Positions 22,502 to 27,532 of a stretch of 31,158 nt of DNA are shown here, piece after piece. Location of the stretch: positions 1 to 31,158 of IMG/VR virus record IMGVR_UViG_3300022200_001980. One strand, given 5' to 3'. The notes under the pieces were generated by a model. The model ran no database searches. It saw only the letters and a list, made by a program, of their open reading frames with translations, and was not told the origin of the DNA. The DNA comes from a virus. Made by a program: the position numbers and the translations under genes. Numbering within the stretch: the stretch's first letter is position 1; each line of letters starts with the position of its first letter.

Positions 22502-23133
22502 ATCGCTACCTCCGTCAGGAGGGGCGCAGATTTGTTGAAGTCGTTACTAGCCCAATTCGCTACGGCATGCTTCCAAGACTTCATCTTGTTCCGACCTACC
22601 ATCCAACCATTAGCTTCGTAGTAGTTCACAAACTTCGTTGCATTGATCGAATAGCCTTTCTCCTTTGCGTACTCCGCAACCTCTGTAACGGATGGAGGAG
22701 CGAAGCGACTAACCTTTCTCTTCTCTTCTCTTCTCTTCTCTTCTCTTAATTCGGACTTTATCCCGACACTATCGGGAGTTTGTCTGGAGACTATCGGGAG
22801 TTTGTTAGCTTCCTTTAACACTTTTTGTGTGTATTCATCTGTTCTTAGGGCCATTTTTAGACAGGTGATTCTGCCGCCATCTTCTTCAAACAGGCCGAGA
22901 TTTACCATGTAACGCATCATTTCTTCGACGCGCTCAACATGAATGTTGGTAGCCGCCGCAATCAATTCAGCGTCCTCTTCCAACTCAAAAGTAAGGTTAT
23001 GTTTGTCGATGGTTCCAGCCACACATTCGAGCAAAAAGAAGTACATTCCGTACCCTTCAAGACCGTATTTGAGGCGAAGTTTTTGGATCTTAGCGTCATG
23101 CCTAGATCCGGAGTCATGCTTAAACCACTTCAT
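22498..23133 (-). CDS. Replication initiator/helicase loader-like, Lin1244/DUF4373 N-terminus
   Basis: 211 residues with GGAG before the ATG. The opening MKWFKHDSGSRHDAKIQKLR and YGLEGYGMYFFLLE are the signature of the Lin1244/Lin1753 N-terminal domain, a winged-helix module of phage replication proteins. The C-terminal part (about 150-205: YAKEKGYSINATKFVNYYEA, then MKSWKHAVANW) resembles DnaD/DnaT-like loaders. Between them lies a linker REEKRREEKR encoded by a pure 5-bp tandem repeat. It probably binds origin DNA and loads the helicase. Confidence 0.78.
   Translation of the reverse strand: MKWFKHDSGSRHDAKIQKLRLKYGLEGYGMYFFLLECVAGTIDKHNLTFELEEDAELIAAATNIHVERVEEMMRYMVNLGLFEEDGGRITCLKMALRTDEYTQKVLKEANKLPIVSRQTPDSVGIKSELREEKRREEKRKVSRFAPPSVTEVAEYAKEKGYSINATKFVNYYEANGWMVGRNKMKSWKHAVANWASNDFNKSAPLLTEVAI
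22716..22747. repeat. Pentanucleotide tandem repeat (TTCTC)6
   Basis: Six perfect copies of TTCTC (22716-22745) plus two bases, read as GAGAA on the minus strand. The repeat is in frame in the Lin1244-like gene and encodes an R-E-E-K-R repeat. Gain or loss of one unit would shift the frame, while three units keep it. Confidence 0.9.
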
Positions 23134-23277
23134 TCAATCTCCATTGGTGCTGGTCTCCCCGGTGACTATTCCGGTGGTCGGCACCCAAGCAGGGTTAGAT
23201 TCGGTCGGAGAGACCAGCCCAATGAAGACTGTTCTCGACCACTTTGCGCCAGTCACAGCGCTGAGGTCACTATACAT
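23134..23277 (-). CDS. Possible small protein
   Basis: 47 codons from an ATG that overlaps the stop of the CHC2 gene by eight bases and end in TGA immediately before the ATG of the Lin1244-like gene. The ribosome binding site is weak. The peptide contains TGAKWSRTVFIGLVSPTESN and a Thr/Gly-rich tail. Exact filling of the gap supports coding, but the same bases contain a 9-bp inverted repeat, so it could also be a regulatory spacer. Confidence 0.4.
   Translation of the reverse strand: MYSDLSAVTGAKWSRTVFIGLVSPTESNPAWVPTTGIVTGETSTNGD
23149..23218. repeat. Inverted repeat, 9-bp arms
   Basis: GCTGGTCTC at 23149-23157 and GAGACCAGC at 23210-23218 are perfect inverted arms separated by 52 bases, just upstream of the Lin1244-like start on its transcript. 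They could form a leader structure or bind a dimeric protein. Confidence 0.5.
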
Positions 23278-23698
23278 CAATACCAGCAGCTTTTAAGGCT
23301 TTGTAGGCCTGAAATTCCCTATCCAGATCCTTCTGTGATAGCTTCTTTCCTGCCCTGCGGTCTTGTTCTGCAAGAGCCAGTATCAGACGTTCTTTTTGCA
23401 GTCTATTAGCCTCTTCATGGGCCTTCTTTTGCTCTATTTTTGCGAACCCTAATGGCTCAATATGCTCTTCACCACGCTCAGGGAACAGATCCCCCATCGT
23501 TAAACCTACGGCATGAACAATGTTGATTGGCTCGCATCCTGCAAAGCAGTGAACCAAAACACTACCGCTGCTCAATTCGCGTATTGCTAGTGACGGAGAA
23601 CGATCCTCGTGGGCTGGGCAGCACGCCATCCACTTCCCTTTTCCCTTTGGAGAAACCTTATCAAGTTTGCTCAATAAGACATTGATATTATTATTCAT
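23270..23698 (-). CDS. CHC2 zinc-finger primase-like protein without catalytic domain
   Basis: 142 residues from the ATG at 23698 (a TTG two codons earlier is possible). The zinc site is C27-P-x-H30 followed by C51 and C55 in the segments MACCPAHEDRSPSLAI and VLVHCFAGCEPINIV, matching the DnaG/gp4 CHC2 finger. After about residue 75 only a charged helical tail remains; no TOPRIM or polymerase domain is present and none is seen in neighbouring genes. It may recognise the priming site and recruit a separate catalytic partner or host primase. It is the first gene of the leftward replication operon. Confidence 0.78.
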   Translation of the reverse strand: MNNNINVLLSKLDKVSPKGKGKWMACCPAHEDRSPSLAIRELSSGSVLVHCFAGCEPINIVHAVGLTMGDLFPERGEEHIEPLGFAKIEQKKAHEEANRLQKERLILALAEQDRRAGKKLSQKDLDREFQAYKALKAAGIDV

Positions 23699-23713
23699 TT
23701 TCAACTCGTATAA

Positions 23714-23801
23714 GACTGCACCCTGCCAAACTGGTGGGAATTGCCGGGTAGAAACGCTGACTGAGGGAGTCGAGAACGGCTCAGTCTAACAAGGTGCAGT
23801 C
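23714..23801 (+). ncRNA. C4-like antisense RNA
   Basis: An 88-base element folds as a three-way junction: closing stem GACTGCACC/GGTGCAGTC (9 bp); arm 2 CTGC...GTAG with inner CTGG/CCGG; arm 3 GACTGAG/CTCAGTC (7 bp). Two pairs in arm 2 are G-U on the plus strand but A-C on the minus strand, which points to plus-strand RNA. The conserved-looking pieces CTGCCAAACTGGTGGGAA, TTGCCGGGTAG, AACGCT and AACAAGG match my memory of the C4 antisense RNA family of phages P1, P7 and P4 relatives. It lies in the intergenic control region between replication genes and the regulator. Family identity is from memory. Confidence 0.62.
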
Positions 23802-23816
23802 GTATAAAAATTCATC

Positions 23817-23837
23817 TCTACCTAGTGGGCTTCCCAC
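23817..23837 (+). promoter_or_regulatory. Candidate C4 pairing site with hairpin
   Basis: TCTACC (23817-23822) and TTCCCAC (23831-23837) are complementary to GGTAGA and GTGGGAA in arm 2 of the upstream C4-like RNA, in the correct antiparallel order. The site also contains its own hairpin GTGGG-CTT-CCCAC (23825-23837). In P1 the C4 RNA pairs with such downstream segments of the same transcript. Confidence 0.45.
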
Positions 23838-23848
23838 GGCCCAGACCA

Positions 23849-23877
23849 AAACTACAGATGTCAGGCTTGCCTGTCAA
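23849..23877 (-). promoter_or_regulatory. Predicted promoter of replication operon
   Basis: On the minus strand TTGACA, 17 bases and TAGTTT. The -35 box is perfect, the -10 weak, which would fit an activated or regulated promoter. The transcript would carry about 145 bases of leader, including the complement of the C4-like element, before the CHC2 gene. Confidence 0.5.
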
Positions 23878-23879
23878 GC

Positions 23880-23908
23880 AAAAAAAGACCCGCAATAGAA
23901 AGCGGGTC
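23880..23908 (-). terminator. Terminator of the regulator gene
   Basis: On the minus strand GACCCGC-TTTCTATT-GCGGGTC is followed by seven T. It lies 23 bases after the stop of the Cro/YdaS-like gene and separates its transcript from the replication operon promoter. Confidence 0.88.
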
Positions 23909-23931
23909 AAAGTGCCACCATGGAGGAGTGG

Positions 23932-24192
23932 TTAATCGTTAGAAGCCAATCGGTTTCTGATGTTTTCCAGTGTAGGCTCAACCGGGCTAGGCCACAAGTC
24001 AGGACGGATCTGCCTTGGCTTCAATCCGGTGTACTTCGAGATCCGAAGCACATATTCAGCTGGAACCGGGCGATTTGATGTCGTCCATTCGTGAATTGCT
24101 GATCGCGTGAGTTTCAAGAGTTTGGCAAGCTGGGCCTGACTCTTGAACAGGTCAAGGATCTCTCTTTTCGTAATCATTCCATGTGTACTCAT
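23932..24192 (-). CDS. Cro/YdaS-like transcriptional regulator
   Basis: 86 residues from the ATG at 24192. A helix-turn-helix is visible: SQAQLAKLLKLTRSAIHEWT (about residues 18-37), followed by RPVPAEYVLRISKYTGLKPRQIRPDLWP, the arrangement of YdaS/Cro-type phage regulators. It is transcribed divergently from the early operon, and the shared intergenic region holds operator-like inverted repeats. A predicted -10 box (TAGAGT) ends seven bases before the ATG, which would give a leaderless mRNA. It is too short to be a self-cleaving CI. It may act as a Cro or a small repressor. Confidence 0.78.
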   Translation of the reverse strand: MSTHGMITKREILDLFKSQAQLAKLLKLTRSAIHEWTTSNRPVPAEYVLRISKYTGLKPRQIRPDLWPSPVEPTLENIRNRLASND

Positions 24193-24193
24193 G

Positions 24194-24265
24194 CGGACAA
24201 CTCTAGCAAAAATATTTTTGTCGTCAAGTGTTGACACCATAGATTCTAAGTTGTAAGGTTGTCCG
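24194..24265. promoter_or_regulatory. Divergent promoters and operators for regulator and early operon
   Basis: Rightward: TTGACA (24231-24236), 17 bases, TAAGGT (24254-24259). Leftward: TTGACG (24227-24222), 16 bases, TAGAGT (24205-24200). GTCAA-gtg-TTGAC (24223-24235) is a palindrome covering both -35 boxes. CGGACAAC (24194-24201) and GTTGTCCG (24258-24265) are inverted copies just outside the two -10 boxes. This is a compact switch probably bound by the neighbouring regulator. Confidence 0.62.
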
Positions 24266-24293
24266 TACCTTAACTGCAAGCAAGGAGAACGAC

Positions 24294-24596
24294 ATGAGCA
24301 ATCAAGAATTCGCAGAACTCGATGGCCCGTATGAAGTGGACTACTCCACCTACACCGATGAGGAATGGATCAAGAAGTACCTTGAAGATGGGTACGACAA
24401 CGATGACATTGACGACATCATTGGCAATGCCTTGGCCGGCATGAACTGGTATCGCATTGCTGAGATTTCAGCGCTGGAAATGGGCTTGAATTATGGTGAG
24501 ATTGGCCCAGCCATTGCTCGCCGTATCACTGCTCGCCTGCGTGACTACATGATCTCAGCAGCTAAAGAAGCGGAGGGATGCTATGACCCGTATTAA
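24294..24596 (+). CDS. Acidic early protein of unknown function
   Basis: 100 residues with AAGGAG nine bases before the ATG; first gene of the early operon. Very acidic N-terminal half (DYSTYTDEEWIKKYLEDGYD, DNDDIDDIIGNALAGM), helical C-terminal half (GPAIARRITARLRDYMISAA). No cysteines, no membrane segment. Acidic first-early proteins sometimes bind host enzymes, but nothing here identifies the partner. It overlaps the next start. Confidence 0.7.
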   Translation: MSNQEFAELDGPYEVDYSTYTDEEWIKKYLEDGYDNDDIDDIIGNALAGMNWYRIAEISALEMGLNYGEIGPAIARRITARLRDYMISAAKEAEGCYDPY

Positions 24597-24789
24597 TGAC
24601 GAAGACCGCTTCGACTACGACATCAAAAGAGCAATGGATGATCCGATGTATCGAATCGAAATAAGCCTAAACGACATTCAGGATGCAGTCCTCCGTCTAA
24701 AGGCAGAATATGAGGCTTTGTTAGGACGTTTGAATAATTCCGCCACTCGTCCTAGATCTAGTGGTAATGCGGAACACTGCCCTTTTTAA
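24583..24789 (+). CDS. Small early protein
   Basis: 68 residues; the ATG lies inside the end of the previous gene, with GGAGG upstream. The protein has a charged helical middle (LNDIQDAVLRLKAEYEALLG) that could form a coiled coil, and a polar tail ending HCPF. Near its end the DNA contains TCTAGTGG, part of the iteron sequence. No family is recognised. It precedes the SSB-like gene by 13 bases. Confidence 0.62.
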   Translation: MTRINDEDRFDYDIKRAMDDPMYRIEISLNDIQDAVLRLKAEYEALLGRLNNSATRPRSSGNAEHCPF

Positions 24790-24802
24790 TAGGAAGGTAA
24801 TT

Positions 24803-25429
24803 ATGAGTTTGACTATTCAGGCTTCGGCCAATTCGTCTCGTGAGTTTGAGATTGCCCCAGCAGGCAATCATGTGGCCATCTGTTACGCAATGGTTGATCT
24901 AGGTCATCAGAAGACGATGTACCGCAACAGAGATACCGGCGTTGAAGAAGAGAAGTTGCAACACAAAGCCTACATTGGCTGGGAACTCTGCAATGAACCT
25001 ATGGCAGATGGTCGTCCCTTTATGGTTAGCCGTCAGTTGACCATGAGTTTGCATGAAAAGGCCACTATGAGAGCCATTCTTGAGTCTTGGCGTGGTCGTC
25101 CTTTTACCGATGATGAACTAACCGGCTTTGATCTAAAGAACATCCTTGGTAAGCCTTGTATGGTCAATGTAGTCCATAACACGGCAAAGAATGGCAAGAC
25201 TTACGCCAACATCGCATCTGTTGCTGCAATCCCAAAGGGAATGCCAGTGCCAGAACAAACAAATAGCACTTTGCTATTTGAGTTTGGCGATATGGGTTTT
25301 GATGAATCTGCTTTTAACGCACTCCCGCAATGGATGCAAAGCAAGATCATGGAATCTAAAGAATATCGGGATATGACAAACGATGCGCCTGTAGAAGGGC
25401 CAGCGTTTGATGATGACATAGCTTTCTAA
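24803..25429 (+). CDS. Single-stranded DNA-binding-like protein
   Basis: 208 residues from the ATG at 24803, chosen because of GGAAGG just upstream. The N-terminal GNHVAICYAMVDLGHQKTMYRN, the WELCNEPM region and GKPCMVNVVHNTAKNGKTYANI suggest an OB-fold type DNA-binding protein found in many phage replication modules. The acidic C-terminus FDDDIAF resembles the DDDIPF tip by which SSB proteins recruit partners. It probably coats ssDNA during replication or recombination. A terminator-like hairpin follows its stop. Confidence 0.75.
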   Translation: MSLTIQASANSSREFEIAPAGNHVAICYAMVDLGHQKTMYRNRDTGVEEEKLQHKAYIGWELCNEPMADGRPFMVSRQLTMSLHEKATMRAILESWRGRPFTDDELTGFDLKNILGKPCMVNVVHNTAKNGKTYANIASVAAIPKGMPVPEQTNSTLLFEFGDMGFDESAFNALPQWMQSKIMESKEYRDMTNDAPVEGPAFDDDIAF

Positions 25430-25449
25430 TCTTCCTGCTTGCAGCGGTC

Positions 25450-25480
25450 TGGCCCACCGTGGAAGAAACGGGCCATTTTT
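25450..25480 (+). terminator. Internal terminator after SSB-like gene
   Basis: TGGCCC and GGGCCA (6-bp stem, 14-base loop) are followed by five T. It lies 20 bases after the SSB-like stop, inside an otherwise continuous early operon, so it may attenuate the downstream genes. Confidence 0.65.
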
Positions 25481-25481
25481 A

Positions 25482-25745
25482 ATGAGATTGATTTCAGAAG
25501 CACTAACTAACGCAAAACGCAGAAGAACATTGGTACAGAAGCTACTAGAGCATACCGGCAGGAAGGTTTGGAAGGATGAACTGGGACACATCGAATACAC
25601 AATCCGGTTTCTTCGGGGAGAAATTTCTCTCCAGCATAAACCGTTCGCCAAAGAAACGTCGTCAGGTATGGCTGTTCGATCTGATCTACTTCTGCGAAGA
25701 CGAAGACTTAGAGGGGATTCGGGAGACTTGGATGGAGATGAATAA
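25482..25745 (+). CDS. Uncertain reading frame, possible 5' half of a split gene
   Basis: 87 residues, but the ATG sits within two bases of the terminator T tract and has no ribosome binding site. The first 57 residues (AKRRRTLVQKLLEHTG, VWKDELGHIEYTIRFLRGEI) look protein-like; the end (Arg-rich, then GDSGDLDGDE) looks like a shadow. It overlaps the next gene by 170 bases in another frame. A single +1 shift near 25647-25655 would join its first part to the credible second part of the next frame. It may be the 5' half of one gene. Confidence 0.35.
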   Translation: MRLISEALTNAKRRRTLVQKLLEHTGRKVWKDELGHIEYTIRFLRGEISLQHKPFAKETSSGMAVRSDLLLRRRRLRGDSGDLDGDE

Positions 25746-25836
25746 AGAAGATCAAGAACAAGTCTGGTCATTTCTTGCGTCAGACCAGAAAAAATTAGTA
25801 AGAGATTCGATTGCAGGCATGGAGACACCATTTTGA
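25576..25836 (+). CDS. Hypothetical early protein
   Basis: 86 residues with AAGG eight bases before the ATG. The C-terminal two thirds look real and soluble: VWLFDLIYFCEDEDLEGIRE, MNKEDQEQVWSFLASDQKKLV. I recall similar WLFDL...VWSxL patterns in other phage proteins of unknown function. The first 25 residues are less convincing, and the true N-terminus could lie in the overlapping upstream frame. Its stop overlaps the following gene region. Confidence 0.58.
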   Translation: MNWDTSNTQSGFFGEKFLSSINRSPKKRRQVWLFDLIYFCEDEDLEGIRETWMEMNKEDQEQVWSFLASDQKKLVRDSIAGMETPF

Positions 25837-25841
25837 GACCG

Positions 25842-26270
25842 ATGTACGAAAACGATCTAACGCTAAAGGATGAAAAGCGAATCCAGCCGTTACTAGAGCA
25901 GAAATGGAATCTAAGCCTACACAAGATGCCCGTAAGCTACAGAATTGATTGGTTCGCTACGCGCAATGGAGAGGCAAGTGCAGTAATTGAGTACAAAAGA
26001 AGGTTTGTAGAGTCTAGCCAGTATGAAACCATTTTTCTTTCATTGGGGAAATGGAATGCTGGAATGGACTTCGTGATAAAGAACAATCTAGCTTTTGTGT
26101 TTGTAGCGGAATGGAATGACAAGATTGGCTATCTAGCGGTTACAGAACCACCGAAAGAATCCTTCCAGATTGGCTTTGGTGGCAGAACAGTACAAACAAG
26201 AGATTCAGGAGATATTGAGCCGGTTATTCACTTGCCAATATCGAAATTCACCATGATGGAGAGGATATGA
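25842..26270 (+). CDS. PD-(D/E)XK nuclease-like phage protein
   Basis: 142 residues from ATG 25842; a TTG start at 25833 overlapping the previous stop is also possible. The opening MYENDLTLKDEKRIQPLLEQ, then LHKMPVSYRIDWFATRNGE, AVIEYKRR gives D36, E50 and K52, the D...ExK core of a PD-(D/E)XK nuclease. The family pattern continues with LSLGKW and FVFVAEWNDKIGYL, ending EPVIHLPISKFTMM. I recognise it as a common uncharacterised phage protein. Activity is inferred from motif only. Confidence 0.7.
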   Translation: MYENDLTLKDEKRIQPLLEQKWNLSLHKMPVSYRIDWFATRNGEASAVIEYKRRFVESSQYETIFLSLGKWNAGMDFVIKNNLAFVFVAEWNDKIGYLAVTEPPKESFQIGFGGRTVQTRDSGDIEPVIHLPISKFTMMERI

Positions 26271-26401
26271 AATATTTAGAGTTCCTATGGCGGATCGTAC
26301 TCACTCCGTTTTATGTAGCAGGCATAGCTTGGGCCAGCATCTTTATATTGTTGGTTGAGGGCAAGGCAGAGTTCAAAGCGTTTTGGAGGTCAAATACATG
26401 A
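26267..26401 (+). CDS. Small membrane protein
   Basis: 44 residues; ATG overlaps the previous TGA (ATGA) with GGAGAGG upstream. A single hydrophobic segment (about residues 9-31: IVLTPFYVAGIAWASIFILL) is flanked by a charged C-terminal tail (EGKAEFKAFWRSN). The stop overlaps the following ATG. It is supported by the double overlaps and a good ribosome binding site. Function unknown. Confidence 0.65.
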   Translation: MKYLEFLWRIVLTPFYVAGIAWASIFILLVEGKAEFKAFWRSNT

Positions 26402-26727
26402 CTAGAGAAGAAACACTGGAAGCCATCAAGGTAATGCAGCACTACGCTGATGGTGGTGAGGTTGAGCAATCACGAGATGTGTACACCACTAGAGAATGGA
26501 ACACAAATCATTATCCGCAATGGGATTGGATTGCGTTTGAATACCGCATCAAGAAAACCACCAAGAAGATCAAGCTAGAGGCTTGGTTATATATGGGGAG
26601 TTTGAAGCTGGTAACAGAAGAGGTAAGCAGGACAATGAAGCATGTGTTTGATGGTACCGACACAAATGTCGCTACCAAGAAGATGCGTGTTCCTTCCGAA
26701 GACAAATGGGTGGAGGTAGAGGAATGA
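26398..26727 (+). CDS. Phage protein with YRIKK-type domain
   Basis: 109 residues with GGAGG nine bases before the ATG. TREETLEAIKVMQHYADGGE, then PQWDWIAFEYRIKK, is a widespread phage module in which a short helical part is followed by WDW and YRI-K/P. Its function is not known. The C-terminal half (KLEAWLYMGSLKLVTEEVSR) is beta-rich. ATGA coupling connects it to both neighbours. Confidence 0.68.
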   Translation: MTREETLEAIKVMQHYADGGEVEQSRDVYTTREWNTNHYPQWDWIAFEYRIKKTTKKIKLEAWLYMGSLKLVTEEVSRTMKHVFDGTDTNVATKKMRVPSEDKWVEVEE

Positions 26728-26963
26728 GTAACACACCGAAATGGATTCTAGAGGCTTGTGCTGATCCAGAGCGCAATCCACACAACCTGAAGCCTAGTAC
26801 GATTTCTAGTCGATATTACCGCCAAGGGCAGACACTAGAGAAAGCATTGTCATACCCAGTACACAGCAAGGCTAGTGCTGCAAGACTGGGACGACATAAA
26901 TCAGACTGGGGCAAATGGGAACCCGGTAAATTCAGTGCCGCTGATAAGGAGCGTAGAGCATGA
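26724..26963 (+). CDS. Small protein with possible DNA-binding helix repeat
   Basis: 79 residues, ATGA-coupled with GGAGG upstream. The segment PSTISSRYYRQGQTLEKALS resembles the short helix-turn-helix-like module (x-Y-R-x-G-x-x-x-x-x-AL) that accompanies HNH homing nucleases and other phage DNA-binding proteins. The rest is basic (ARLGRHKSDWGKWEPGKFS). No nuclease core is present. DNA binding is plausible but unproven. Confidence 0.6.
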   Translation: MSNTPKWILEACADPERNPHNLKPSTISSRYYRQGQTLEKALSYPVHSKASAARLGRHKSDWGKWEPGKFSAADKERRA

Positions 26964-27190
26964 CTGTAGTAAAGAAGAAAGCTGTGAAGAAGGCTGCGCC
27001 TAAAAAGGCTGTCGCTAAAAAGAAGGTAGCCGTAAAGAAAAAGGCTAAAGAACCGCCGCAGGTAAATATTCCAGAGGATACCTTCAAGGCTCCAGATGTG
27101 GAGAAATATGAAGATGGCTTTGTAATGACCATGATTATTGCTGCTGCCGCTGCTGCTGTGGCATTTACCGCATGGATCGTGAATACATGA
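26960..27190 (+). CDS. Lysine/alanine-rich H1-like protein with membrane anchor
   Basis: 76 residues, ATGA-coupled. The first 30 residues contain 14 lysines, spaced with alanine and valine as in histone H1-like tails (VKKAAPKKAVAKKKVAVKKK). A Pro/acidic linker follows, then a hydrophobic Ala-rich segment (MTMIIAAAAAAVAFTAWIV, about residues 56-74) that should span a membrane. The combination suggests a DNA- or RNA-binding tail tethered to the inner membrane. Families with such tails exist in phages, but this fusion is unusual to me. Confidence 0.68.
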   Translation: MTVVKKKAVKKAAPKKAVAKKKVAVKKKAKEPPQVNIPEDTFKAPDVEKYEDGFVMTMIIAAAAAAVAFTAWIVNT

Positions 27191-27396
27191 ACCCACTAGA
27201 AACCATCCCGATTATGGCAATCCGGCGGGAATTAATTGTGACCTGTAAGAAGATGATCCTACTGGCAAGGAAGCCAAGTAAGAATAAGGGATACGATCAA
27301 TACGACATTGAGAATGAGGAATATCAGCGCCTCGCAAAGACAAGGGATTATCTCTGCGAAGCACTGAGGAAGGAGTGGAATAGGACTACCGCTTAG
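27187..27396 (+). CDS. Small hypothetical protein, end of early operon
   Basis: 69 residues from the ATG at 27187, which overlaps the previous stop (a start at 27172 is possible). Sequence is basic and helical: [20 protein letters not shown], then [20 protein letters not shown]. No known motif. Its last 11 bases overlap the end of a convergent minus-strand gene. Confidence 0.6.
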   Translation: MNPLETIPIMAIRRELIVTCKKMILLARKPSKNKGYDQYDIENEEYQRLAKTRDYLCEALRKEWNRTTA

Positions 27397-27529
27397 GCTT
27401 CTTCTTTTTAGCCTCTCTAGCAACATTTAGCGCAATGGCTACTGCTTGCTTTTGAGGCTTTCCTGCTTTCATTTCACGCTTAATGTTCTGTGAAATGGTC
27501 TTCTTTGAATATCCTTTCTTCAACGGCAT
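27386..27529 (-). CDS. DUF6496-like small basic protein
   Basis: 47 residues with AAGGA seven bases before the [23 protein letters not shown], then [20 protein letters not shown] and a Lys-rich end match a small conserved phage and bacterial family that I recall as DUF6496. It is strongly basic and may bind nucleic acid. It is the last gene of the minus-strand right-end block and is convergent with the early operon. Confidence 0.72.
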   Translation of the reverse strand: MPLKKGYSKKTISQNIKREMKAGKPQKQAVAIALNVAREAKKKKPKR

Positions 27530-27532
27530 GAC

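Noticed and set aside
22939-23409. Plus-strand frames across the Lin1244 and CHC2 genes
   Set aside because: They overlap two recognisable genes on the other strand and lack family patterns.
23714-23801. Hammerhead or twister ribozyme
   Set aside because: The CUGANGA/GAAA core of hammerheads is absent and the twister core strands are not in order.
25274-25924. Minus-strand frame of 216 codons
   Set aside because: It opposes the SSB-like C-terminus and two early genes and shows antisense-type composition.
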